This document shows, piece after piece, positions 1 to 26,100 of a stretch of DNA of 64,000 bases (the first letter of the stretch is position 1; every line of letters begins with the position of its first letter). Made by a program: the position numbers and the translations under genes. Location of the stretch: assembly GCA_026413225.1 (NCBI GenBank), contig CM048553.1, positions 18,910,501 to 18,974,500 on the forward strand, written 5' to 3'. The notes below the pieces were generated by a model. It ran no database searches. It saw only the letters and a program-made list of their open reading frames with translations, and was not told the DNA's origin. This DNA is from Otis tarda (lineage: Eukaryota > Chordata > Aves > Otidiformes > Otididae).

Positions 1-794
1 TTTCTCAGCGTGATTGAAAATGCATCTTTTGGCTGCTTCCATCCTGTAAGAAACATGTTAAATACTAGAAATACTTAAAGCTTTTTGGAATCTTTCATGA
101 TGACCCTTGTGGCTATTGAGACTGTGAGGTGCTGGGCGTGTACAGCATGCAATCGTTTGTATGAACAATTAGTGGAAGAACTAATTGGTATGTAGTAGTG
201 CCATCTTTTAAAAATATGAATACTTGCTTTTTTATTTGAATATGTGGAGGATGGGGGTGGTTGGTTCTTTGGATGCTGGAAATCTGTTTAAAATGCTTTT
301 TTGTTTACTTGTAGCTTGGCTTTATTATTTGAACACTCATTTAAACCAAATGGGTTTAATATGGGTAAAATACCCATAATTTATTGTAGGAAATCATACT
401 TACCTGTCTCTTAAATTTAGACTTACTGGTACAATGTGTGTTTTTCACTTATGCACCTAAACAAAAATAGCCTACTTTAAAATAATATTACGAGAGTTTA
501 GCAAATGATTCCTGTTTCATTCACTCACAGCAAAATCTATAACGGAGTATGATATTCTTTGTCTTTATCTCTAATATACAGTTAACATTCTTACGGCTCC
601 TCTTTCTTAAAAACAAGCAAAGAAAAGTACATTTGACAGTGTGAATTAATTGGACCCTATTGTTTGTTTGAAAGACTGCAAGTATAAGGTACTTAATCAG
701 ATTATCCCAATAATCTGAAGATCAGGCAGCTGTTTGGTTTGGGCATTTGATGAATGTATATAATATGCTAATATATGACACGTTACCTTTGTAG
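1..794 (+). other. ARHGAP21: ARHGAP21 intron, 3' part (no exon seen)
   Basis: AT-rich sequence upstream of the first recognisable exon. It ends in the acceptor TTTGTAG at 788-794. I found no exon, repeat family or RNA gene in it. It is called intron because the first exon starts in mid-codon and the protein it encodes is internal to ARHGAP21. Confidence 0.75.
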
Positions 795-16349
<15,555 letters not shown>

Positions 16350-16412
16350 AATGGGGAGATATGTCCACTACAGCAATTCATTAACTTACTGTTACACTTC
16401 CCAGTAACTGTA

Positions 16413-16416
16413 TGTA

Positions 16417-16447
<31 letters not shown>
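16413..16447. repeat. (TG)n(TA)n microsatellite in ARHGAP21 3' UTR
   Basis: Alternating pyrimidine-purine tract, TG repeats passing into TA repeats. Likely length-polymorphic. Confidence 0.9.
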
Positions 16448-17165
16448 TTTTCCTGTACTGTTGTTGTTATGCAGCCTTCATTTGGGCTGGTTTCATCAAT
16501 ATGCTCTGTGGAACGTCTTCACAGTGCATTACCACAGCCAGAAGAACACTAAAGTTTAAAGTATATATATATATTTTAAGAAAAAGTATATTTGATGGCT
16601 GCATACAAATGTTGAACGGTGCATCTGATGCAACATGCTGTGTAGTGTATACATGGTTATCTGACTGAGAGTTGGCCTGACATTAGTATGCAGAAAAATT
16701 GTTCTTTTGGTTTAGTCACTAACAAGTGCCTCATCATAAATTCATTTGGTTTGTTAGGGTGCCATATTGTTAAATTAGAGAAACTTATTGCAAACAAATG
16801 AATGCATTTTACTGTTAACGAGTTTCATGACATTTTACAAATGTTAACACAGGTGGCTACAGAGCTTCCATTCCTTAGGCATTCCAGTAAATATTGGAGT
16901 TTTATATTTCCAATTTTAATACAGATTTTGAGTTTTATGTGACTTGAATTTTTAATCTTTCTGTAAAATAAGTAACTTAACTGTACATATTACATGTGTA
17001 TCTTTTCTTCAGATACCAGATTTGATATAAATGTTGTAACATAGGCGTGTAGATAGTGGATACTGGATGGAACTGGTTTCTTTTATTGAGAATATAATTC
17101 TGCATGAAGACCTAATGAATCCAAACCTGTATCATGCCTGTGTGCAAACCCACTTAAACACTGGA

Positions 17166-17171
17166 AATAAA
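17166..17171 (+). promoter_or_regulatory. Poly(A) signal AATAAA of ARHGAP21
   Basis: Canonical hexamer about 815 nt past the stop codon, followed by a T/GT-rich downstream element (TTTTGGTGACTTTTTG). It is the best candidate for the mature 3' end. Confidence 0.7.
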
Positions 17172-18339
17172 ATTGTTTTGGTGACTTTTTGTTGATGTGA
17201 ATTCATTCTAATGAGCAGTTTTAAAATGTCACGTTCTACAAGTTGCAGTCGGCAGCTGCCCTCAGGATCGCAAGACCTGCAGATGCTCCTGGATGAAGGG
17301 TGCTTCCCTTTAAGGTCTCATTTGTGGGACGAGACTGTGGAGGTTGGCATGTAAGAGAGGGGTTCAGCTCGTTAAATATTTTCATCTTTATATAGATAAT
17401 CTGATTCTGAGATATGTATAGATAACCAATGATTTTGACTCCTGAGCCTAGCTGTATGGCTGCCAACTCTTGGGCTCGAGAACACAGAACATGTATTGTA
17501 TTGGCTGGAATAGAGCACAAGATCTTTTGAAAAATTAGGAACTTAAAAACACCACCCACAAAACAGGAATTGTATTGGCTGACCATGCTAATTTAAGGCC
17601 TCAGCAGTCTCTGTAGTATCTTCTGCTGCTGCACTGGCTGCATGGAGGATGCAGAGGAGTTGCAGAAGGAGCTTGGACAAAAGTCAGGGCTATCTGTGGG
17701 GGTGTAAGAAAAGGATTGTGGCAGTTTGGACCACTGCTGCCTTACCCTTTCCATGTAAATCAGGTCTTGGAGGAGATACCCTGGCAGGCAGAGTGGGAGT
17801 GAGGGGAGCTGGGGAAGCACTTGAAGGGGAAATGCAGGGAGCAATCTGTCAGCTGCGTCACAAGGAGGTGATGACTGAGCTCCACCTCAAGAAAGTTGCA
17901 TGTGGCAGCATATCTGAGGCTGGGAGAACGCTGCTGCCTTTTCTGCTCTTTGAAGACTGCCAGAATTTGGGACCACTTCAAATTCTGGCCAGTGTGGGAA
18001 TTGAGATGACACATTTTTAGGGGCCATTGCCATGCCCTGTTCATAACAGCAGCTATGTCAGACCTTGACCTGTGGTGCTTTTTTCTTCCTTCCTTTTTTT
18101 TTTTTGTTGCTGTTGTTGTTCCTTTGGGTTGTTTTTGTTGTGTTTGTTTTTTTTTTCCCCCTGCTGCTCTGAAAGAGAAGGGTGACAGACTGACACAGGA
18201 AGGGCCATGTGTGCAATAACCTGCCCTGTAGTGAATACTGTTAGTGCCAGTATTGCCTCTGGGAGCTGGATTCTGCAGGGTGGGCAGTTTCATGGGGCTC
18301 CAGAGCTGCTGAGGTGGGCAGGGAGCTCTGAGGATGGCG

Positions 18340-18545
18340 GAGCCCAGCCCTGGCTTGGGCAGGTGCGGCCAGAGCATGTTCCTCAGGGCTGGGGCTGGTT
18401 GGATTTTGAGGATCTCCAAGGATGGAGACTCCACAGCCTCCCTGGGCAACCTGTGCCAGTGTCTGATCACGCTTACAGTTAAAAAGGGCTTTTTTTTATG
18501 TTTAAGCAGAATTTCTTGTATTTCAGTTTGTGCCTATTTTCTGTT
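18340..18545 (-). mobile_element. CR1 LINE 3' fragment
   Basis: Antisense copy. The complement encodes the CR1 ORF2 tail string RHWHRLPREAVESPSLEILK (near 18405-18470), continuing toward CACAGT-AAAAA-type CR1 sequence up to about 18545. Diverged and truncated at both ends. Confidence 0.75.
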
Positions 18546-20519
18546 TTTATAACAGTCAGCATTGTCAGGATTCAAACTGACTTGGAAAGTACTTTTAGTC
18601 TGAGGACTGCGTGGAGCTGTGTAGCTGCAAGTTGTTAGGAGCAGGTCTAAGCTGAGATCTGATTGGGAAGTACAAAAGGATGAAGTCTGGTGGTAGTAAC
18701 AGCATTTGGGTTTTTAAAATGGTTCTCAACAGCAGCTCCTGTTTTGGCAGGGATCCATGTTTTAGTTTGAAATCATTTTTCTGGGAGCTGGTGGCAATCA
18801 TACAGCACCTTCCAGCTCTTAAAGCCTCTCTGAAGGGCTTGTTACGGTCTCCATTGGTATTGCTCACAGCACTGATAATGTGGAATTAAGACATGGCCAC
18901 AATCCAGAAGGTTTCTTAGCTTCTTTCACTCTGCTGCAGAGCTGAAGGAAAACCCTTTGTGCTGCACATAAGTGTCTCTTCCTGGCTGCAGCAATCTGAG
19001 GAGAACCTCTCCCACTTCGTCCAGACAGGAGGAAAGCATGTGAAGTGTGGCCTCATCTGCTACAGCACCCTGTGTTCCTGTTTTTAAAGCCAGGTCATTA
19101 ACACAGTCCCCATTTAGACAGTAATCAAGCAATTAATTGTGCCAACCTGCAGAAAGGGCATAGTTTGATGTGTGACTTGAAGGCTAAATGACTTAAACCA
19201 GACCTGCCATCGAAGGGGCGCATGTACCTTTGGTTCAGTCATGAGACCATATAAATCTGCATTAAAGGTTTGTTACTGAACCCGTGAGTCTCTTAAGTGT
19301 GCAGGGACCCATCTGTCGCATCTGAACCCAGGGGATTGCTGCAAACTAAAACTTGATGGCTGCTCACAGAAGACTTGTGCTACAAACACAACTGCTGGTC
19401 TTGTACCCTGGAGAGGCTGTACCTGCTTGGGTTGGGTTTTTTTTTTTTTCTCTGAAGAGCCTCTGTAAACTGCCCAAGAGCTGGTGAGAATTTGATCTGT
19501 AATTGTGTGTGCCAGAGCGTCCTGTTGACAGCAAGAAGCAGCAAGGCTGTGTTTTTTGCATGTTTCCTTTTTGAAGGGCAGCGGGCAGTGGGGAACTCAG
19601 CCTCTTGCCTACCGGGTGCTGGCGGCTGCTCTGTCAGGGCTGAGCACGCTGTTGGAGTGGTAGCTGCCCTGTGGCTCTTGTCCCTAACTGGCTGCAGTCA
19701 TCTCCACCAAAACTGCTTCTTCATAACTAGTTTGTAGTGAGAAACATGACTTTTTAAATCGCTAGCCTGTGCTGTTTCCTTCTGTGCTCAAGTAATTTTT
19801 CTAAATACTCAGCTCAGCACTCAAAAGGATTCCTGGTGCTGAGCTACAGCCTGCCTGCAGCCCTTCCCTGCCTGCATTTATGAAAGTCAAACAATGTCGT
19901 CGCTGTACAAGTAGGATGGGGAACAAATAAATGCTGCCTGACTCCCGACGGTCCTGGCAGCAGTGCCTGCACAGCGGGTTATGTGCTGCCTGGGACCAGG
20001 GTTGGTGTCCTGGCAGGTGCTGCACCACAGCACTGAGGGTGAGACAGGAAGACGTGCAGGTCACAGCGTAGCTGAGACCACGAGTGGGTGTTGTGTTTAG
20101 TCCCTGATGACAATTTCCACATTCACCACCACCAGCAATAATGACCCATTGGGTACAGTGCTGCTTTACTGCCAACTGCATGCCCAGCACCAGTGCAGGC
20201 ACCTTTGGTTATTTATACAACTACTGCCAGTGTCTAAATTAAAACAGATACTGGAGAACGTGCTGCAGGAGCCCCTTGCCCAAAGAGGCCATGAGCAGCA
20301 ACAGCTGGAGCACTGCCAGAGGTGCTGCCCATGGGTGCGTGCGCTGGGCCAAAGCCTGCCTGGCTGGGCACTGGCTTGTGGGGGACTCTGCTCGTGGAGG
20401 ACCAGGTGTTAAGAAGTTACTGTTTTTCAAGACACATTGGCTCTTTGGGGGATACCAGACCAACAGCTTAACAAAAAAAAAACCCAGCATACCCATCATA
20501 TAGCTTGAACTTGTATTTT

Positions 20520-20552
20520 TGGGTTGTTTGTTTGTTTGTTTGTTTGTTTTTT
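20520..20552. repeat. (TTTG)n simple repeat
   Basis: Six or more tandem TTTG units followed by a T run, in intergenic DNA. A related T/G-rich stretch lies at 20762-20812. Confidence 0.85.
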
Positions 20553-21499
20553 CTGTGTACCATGAAGGAGACACGTGGTATCCAGCCTCCTGGCGCTCTC
20601 TGTATTTGCTGTCTGTTGTGTGGGGACATGCACCAGCCCTACCTGGCAACAAGCTAAGGTATTGAATCAGGGTCAGTCCCTTCAGAGGGAGGGTGTAATG
20701 TGCTCAACTCTTGACAACGTAGCAGACACCCTTGGAAAGTGCATGGTCCGGTGTCACACAAGTTTTTTTTTTGTTTTTGTTTTTTTGTTTGTTTGGTTGG
20801 GTTTTTTTAAAAGGTTCTTCCCACCTGGATCAGCTGCTCCCAGAACAGGCCTGGAGCCCCCACTTTTCTGTACAGGCTGGAAGGGAACTGGCCTTGCTCC
20901 AGTGGTTCAGCGCAAGCACTCTGAGCTGCGCCTTGCGCTTCACCTTGGCTTTGGGGCCACGCAGGCTGGCTGCTCAGTCTGACACTGAAGCTCCTGCATT
21001 CTGCAGGCACCTGGTGCCTTTACTGCCAGGCCAGCAGAGAATGGCACCTAGCATGAGCCCTGCTGGGACGAGCCTGGCTGTTGTGCTTGCGAGGCACATG
21101 TTAATGGTTATGATCTTTAATTACTCTCACTGCAAGGGATGCACCATCTGAGGGCTCAGCCTTGAAAGCACACTTTTCAGAAACTTCCTGTTTCACAAAG
21201 AGGAGTAAAAAAAATTACATAAAGGCAGAAAAGATTATACGTTGTTCAATCAGTCACGTAGCGGCTGTTTTTTTTTCTTCCTAGTTTTCTGACCTGGAGT
21301 TCCTGCAATTAGCTTTTGTCCAGGTAAATCTGAAAGACCCCATTTTGAAATTACTACTTACTTATGGCTTTAATCTGGGGAAAATAAAGTCAGTTTTTGT
21401 CCTGATGGTTTAATGTGCTCAGGTAAATGGCTTAACAGCTAATGGAGACAGTTATAAAAGTTATTAGTGACAAAGTACAACTATATAAGCATGCAGCCC

Positions 21500-22610
21500 T
21501 TTATTTTTGTAAAGATCTTTGCTTATCATAGTTCTGTATATTACATTAGGGTGTTATACAAATAAATTTATTTACAAAACCATGAGCTTTTTGCCTTTTT
21601 TTTTTTTTTCTCTTCTTCCCTAGTTGGGTGATATCCATCTTCTTCAACCCTTCCCCATATATGTTTATAAGCATGCATAAAAATTAACTTTGGTGTGGTA
21701 AAACTACTCTATGTGCCCAGCCACATACAGTATTTATTTATTTATATATATTTATAGATATGTACAGAAGTTTGCCAGTATACAGAACAGTACAGAAGTG
21801 TACATTTTAAAATCCACAATGCAATACATTAATGGGTTACCAGTATCAGTAAAATAAAACTGAAGAGTGGATTTAGCTAAGAAAAAAAGTAATCAGCAAC
21901 TACCTATATGTGTAAAACAATTAATTCTTTTTTTCTTGGCTTGGCAAATTCTTAAATACAATCTGAATGGCAGTGCAATAGATTGAGTTGCCTCATACAC
22001 ACTGAGACCAGTCTTGTCGTGTTTCCGGTGTAGAGGTTTACTGTCCAGCATACTACTTTCAAATGTACATTACAATAGTATCAAAATGTTTTGGCAAAAA
22101 AGATCTCAAAAGGAACCATGACAGTTGTTGACAAAAATAGAAATCTGTAACAAAGCTAAATAACACCAAAATAAAAGAAAAATATTTTAGTTTCAGTTTT
22201 ACAGTTATGTATAATCACGCGTCAGTATATCTCTGTTCACTTCTAGTCCCCATAATGAAAAATAGCTTTATACAAAACAACTTACTAAAGTTTTAACCAC
22301 ACATTTTCCCATGCCCAGTACACCACTGTGCACACGCACTTGAGTTCACTCACACACCTTCACACTTTTTTTTTTGTAAGAGGTGCTGCCTAAAGGAAGA
22401 AAACGCTTTTATCATTACACCAGCAACAGGTTTACAAAAAAGCTTCACTCTAACCTAGTGTAGTAACTCAGTATTTAGCACGTGATTAGTATTAAGCCTC
22501 CAGCAATACAGCAAAATGGTTACGTTCCCTTGTTAAAATATTGGCTGCGGATTCTTTGAAAACGAACAAGAAAAGCCTTGGTGAACTTGCGCGCGTGCTG
22601 TGCTCAGCCT
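21500..22610 (-). other. KIAA1217: KIAA1217 3' UTR
   Basis: AT-rich sequence downstream of the TAA stop at 22611-22613 on the minus strand. Candidate minus-strand AATAAA signals are at 21567-21572 and 21500-21505 (TTTATT on the plus strand), with more in the TTTATTTATT run near 21731-21745. Perfect Pumilio-type octamers on the minus strand lie at 21759-21766 (TGTACATA) and 21569-21576 (TGTAAATA). The exact 3' end cannot be fixed from sequence. Confidence 0.65.
21567..21572 (-). promoter_or_regulatory. Candidate poly(A) signal of KIAA1217
   Basis: Minus-strand AATAAA about 1.04 kb past the stop codon. A second AATAAA lies at 21500-21505, and either could be used. Alternative polyadenylation is possible. 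Confidence 0.5.
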
Positions 22611-23105
22611 TTAGGATGGCTCCTTGGCCGTGGATGGGGTGGGCTTGCCGGCATTTCCGTTCTGCGCCTTGTAGCTGGTGAAGCTAGGTGTGTGGATTGT
22701 CCTGATGCTCTTCATACCTTGGTTCAGTGAGGTGGGAGAGGTAGAGGAGGGGGGGGAAGTAGAGGAGGAAGGAGGGAGTGGCCGGCCGTTTTGAGTCTGT
22801 AGTGAGAACGAGAGATGGTGACCTTTCCCTGGGTAAGTGGGGCTCTGAAACTTGGAGGAGCCGTTAGAGACAGAGGGGATGAGGGAGGTAGAGTAAGTTA
22901 TGCGACCTGCCTGAGGACTGAGAAGGTTAGAGGAAGGAATGGAGGTTTTAGTGGGTGGATTAAGAGGGTTAGAGCTGTCACCGCTAGAAGGAGGTGCTGA
23001 GCAGCTTTTCCCAGAAGTGGGAGAAAAGGCTGGGATCTTAGAAGCAGGTAGGGTAGGGGAAGTAGCCTTATAGTCCCCACCAGCTTTCTTAGCACTTCCA
23101 TTAGC
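22611..23105 (-). CDS. KIAA1217: KIAA1217 terminal coding exon
   Basis: 164 codons plus TAA, from acceptor TATTTGCAG. It reads [20 protein letters not shown], then a Ser/Pro-rich stretch, [21 protein letters not shown] and [20 protein letters not shown], and ends near STAKEPS. These are the recognisable KIAA1217 C-terminal strings. Confidence 0.95.
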   Translation of the reverse strand, partial: ANGSAKKAGGDYKATSPTLPASKIPAFSPTSGKSCSAPPSSGDSSNPLNPPTKTSIPSSNLLSPQAGRITYSTSLIPSVSNGSSKFQSPTYPGKGHHLSFSLQTQNGRPLPPSSSTSPPSSTSPTSLNQGMKSIRTIHTPSFTSYKAQNGNAGKPTPSTAKEPS

Positions 23106-26100
23106 CTGCAAATAAAGACGGCAGGAGACAGTTTGTCAGAAAGCCAGTAACATGATAAACCAACAGGACCTGGGAAAATAGCCCTACAGAGAACAAGAAT
23201 TAACAGTTCGAGGCCTAAGTCTTGCAGCCATGGACTGGACCTGGTAGGAACCCCAAAGTGCCCAACAAAGAGTGCATAGAGAGAAAGAGCCACAAGCTTC
23301 CATAAGAAGGCGCAGTGTGTGGGTTACAGACCAGTTGCTACATTGGCCATGCTTCTGGGTTATTAATGTGTGAACAGACATGTCCGGCCGAAGAGTTAAT
23401 GTGCATCTATGACAACAACAGGTTAGTGTCCAAGGCTTCCTGTAAAGACTCTCTGAACAGAAGCATTCCCAGCTTTCCTAAGGAACCGCCACATTTACCA
23501 AAGGGAAAGTAAACAGGTAGTTGACATCTTAAAATCACAGCTGAATACCAAAGTTTAAAAAAAACAAAAACAAAAACCAAAGAAAACAACCAAACAAACC
23601 AAACCAAACAACAACAACAACAACAAAAAGCAGCAGGTGTTTTATTGCAGACATGCATGCACAAGCATGGTGAGAAGATCAGTAGATACTATCATGCCCC
23701 CAGGATCCAGGATGTCCAGTTAGAACTCACTCGAAAGACAGGCAGCCGTTATTTGGTATAATCTCAGTCAGTTACTGGAGTTTTTAAATAACAAACAACA
23801 CGGAATGTCCATCCAAACACCAGGCTTAGGGTAAAACTACCTGTCTGTATTGGCGTGGATCCTGCAGCTTGTGCTGTTTGCCTGCTTTCTCCATGGTTCC
23901 TTGTCTAGTTTTTGAAGCCATGGGGACTGGCATCCGGCTTGTCTGGGAGGCAGCGCTGGAGCCCTGCGGAAACGAGTGGAGGGGCAGGGAGGGGAGACAA
24001 GGAGAAGATGTGATCAGTACCCGTGTGCTTGAAGAGGAGGCCGCACACCATGCGCCAAAAAAAAAAAAAAAAAAAAAAAAAAAGCCACAGTACTACATGC
24101 AGGGAAAGTTCAGGAGCTTCACACCGCAGGTGTTAATTTCCAGAATCAAATGGAGAAAACTGCTCAGCTACCGATCAGCCTGGATTCCATGTCAGTGACG
24201 CTTGTCATTTCACACAGCGGATTATTCGACCCAGCTCCCCTGCATTTGCCCATCACCAATCAGCAGCAAAGATTAAAAAACAAAATAAAAAACCCCAACG
24301 GTCTATTAGCTGTTAGACACCTCGTGGTAGCCCAAACAAGCCACCTGAAAGGAAGCAAACAAATCACAAGACCCTCCTGTTTAATGGTGATTATTGCAGA
24401 TTTTAGAAAGCAGCTGGAGGTTTGATTTCTCGGGCTAAGGTACCTTACGTGACGTGGCTGGGACTGACGGAGGGGGCTCTACGCCAGCAAGGCTCTCATC
24501 CAGCACTACAAGCTCTTGGGGTGGGGTCTCTGGTACTATCTGGGCAGAGAAGGGGACAGTGCTTCCCTCAGAGCTGTATGTGCTTTCAGGGAGAGATTTT
24601 GGACTCATTTCACTGATGGTGTTTTCCAGCTGCTTTATAGTCTGCTCAAGGCTGTCTAGCGTTCGGTATGTGCTCTGTCGAATTTCGTCAGTCCTGGACA
24701 GGGACACTGCAGCTCCAGAAGGTCCCTCTTGCTTCCCAGGACTTTTGTCACTGTCCTCGGGCTGAGACCTGGTGATTTCAAATCTCTTTGCTTCCTTGTG
24801 CTGCTTTAGGGTCCCATCTTCCTCCTCCTCTTCATAGACCACAACCTGCAAGGTCTTCTTCCCGGTCTTGGTTCCTGTCCGTATCGCCTGCGTCAGAGCA
24901 GCCAGCTGCTTTTTAGGGAATTTGAACTTAAATTTTTTCTTGGAATCCTGCCTGCTTCCAAACTGATTGGTAGAGTCCAAGCTTGCATCTGTGTTTAGCC
25001 CATAGATCTGACGGTATTTGTTAAAATTCATCTTTGTGCTTTCCTCCTCTGCAGGAGGTCTGGTTTCTACAGGGTCAGAGGAAGGCTGAAGGTCAAATAC
25101 GTACTGCTCGTTGAGACCGTGAGCTGCTGAATACTCTGTGATGGCTTTTCTGTCATTAACTACTGGTGGCTCTTCCTTCTGGCTCTCAGAGACTTCCTGT
25201 GCTTCATTTTCTTCCTCCTCCTCTTCCTCTTCTATCTTTTCCTCTGTCATCATTTTCTCCAACTCCTCATCACATTCCTCAAAAATTGTAGAAAGCCGCT
25301 TGTAAGCTGACCTAATATCCATGGGTTCATCAAAAATGATGATGACGGGTTTTTTGTCCAGACACACCACTGGCTCTTCGCTGTCTGTATTTTCTGGGAT
25401 ACCCTTCTCTGACGCCACGTCCTTCTTTGCATCAATGTTCACTGTTTGCACATCTCCACCTTTACGGCTGACTATATCATGAACTTCCCCGCTCGAGAGG
25501 ACCTGGACAGCTGTTGTAGTAATCATGAAGGCAATGTTCTCTGTGGGTGGGTTGTCGTCACTTGGAGAGCTAGCCAGAGAGTCTGTCTCTTCCATGCTGT
25601 TCACACTGTTACTTTTGGACACTTTGGGTCTCAGCACAACCTGATTGTAGTTGGCTGCAGAAGCTTCGTGCTCCTGCAAGGAAGGTTGAGGCACCGTAGC
25701 CTCCTGCGCGTGCCTCACGAGAGGGGCAACGCTGCTGATGGGGATATGCTTGCCCATGCTCTGCAAGGCTTCACCCTGCAGCAGGCCCTGGTGAGCATCT
25801 CGTGGGAGTCCATAGTTTGGCTTTTGTTTTCCAGTTTCAACAGCTGGCAAATGGGATCCTAAAATATCTTGAGCACCTCTTCGTTTGTCATCCTCTGTCA
25901 AACTGACAACAGACACGTCTGTGCTCATATTCTGGAGGTTTTTCTTAGAATAGTCTCTACTGTCTACAAACAAACCCTTGCTAAATGTAGGATTGTCATT
26001 CATTGAAAAGCCAATTTTACTGTCAGCTGTGCTGGATGAATCAGAACCCAATTCTTCTTCAGTTTTCCCTTCCCTCTTCTCTTTAGGATGGTCACTATCT

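Larger units (their letters stand above)
16350..17190 (+). other. ARHGAP21: ARHGAP21 3' UTR
   Basis: AT-rich tail from the stop codon to a likely cleavage site about 15-25 nt after AATAAA at 17166-17171. It contains a TG/TA microsatellite (16413-16447), a second TA run (16561-16574) and a perfect Pumilio-type octamer TGTACATA at 16982-16989. The 3' end is inferred from the signal and the following GT/T-rich stretch. Confidence 0.75.
17191..21499. other. Intergenic region between the two convergent 3' ends
   Basis: About 4.3 kb between the ARHGAP21 cleavage site and the KIAA1217 3' end. GC content is locally higher than in the introns, which produces several long but unconvincing open frames. 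It contains a CR1 fragment (18340-18545), T-rich runs near 18086-18156 and TTTG-type runs near 20520-20552 and 20762-20812. I see no splice-supported gene, RNA gene or promoter. Confidence 0.7.

Noticed and set aside
17760-18470. 236-codon minus-strand frame in the intergenic region
   Set aside because: Its upper-coordinate end is CR1 ORF2 tail, and the rest is low-complexity Lys/Gln and GC-rich read-through.
22815-23293. Open frames overlapping the last KIAA1217 exon in other frames
   Set aside because: Shadows of the Ser/Pro-rich coding exon.
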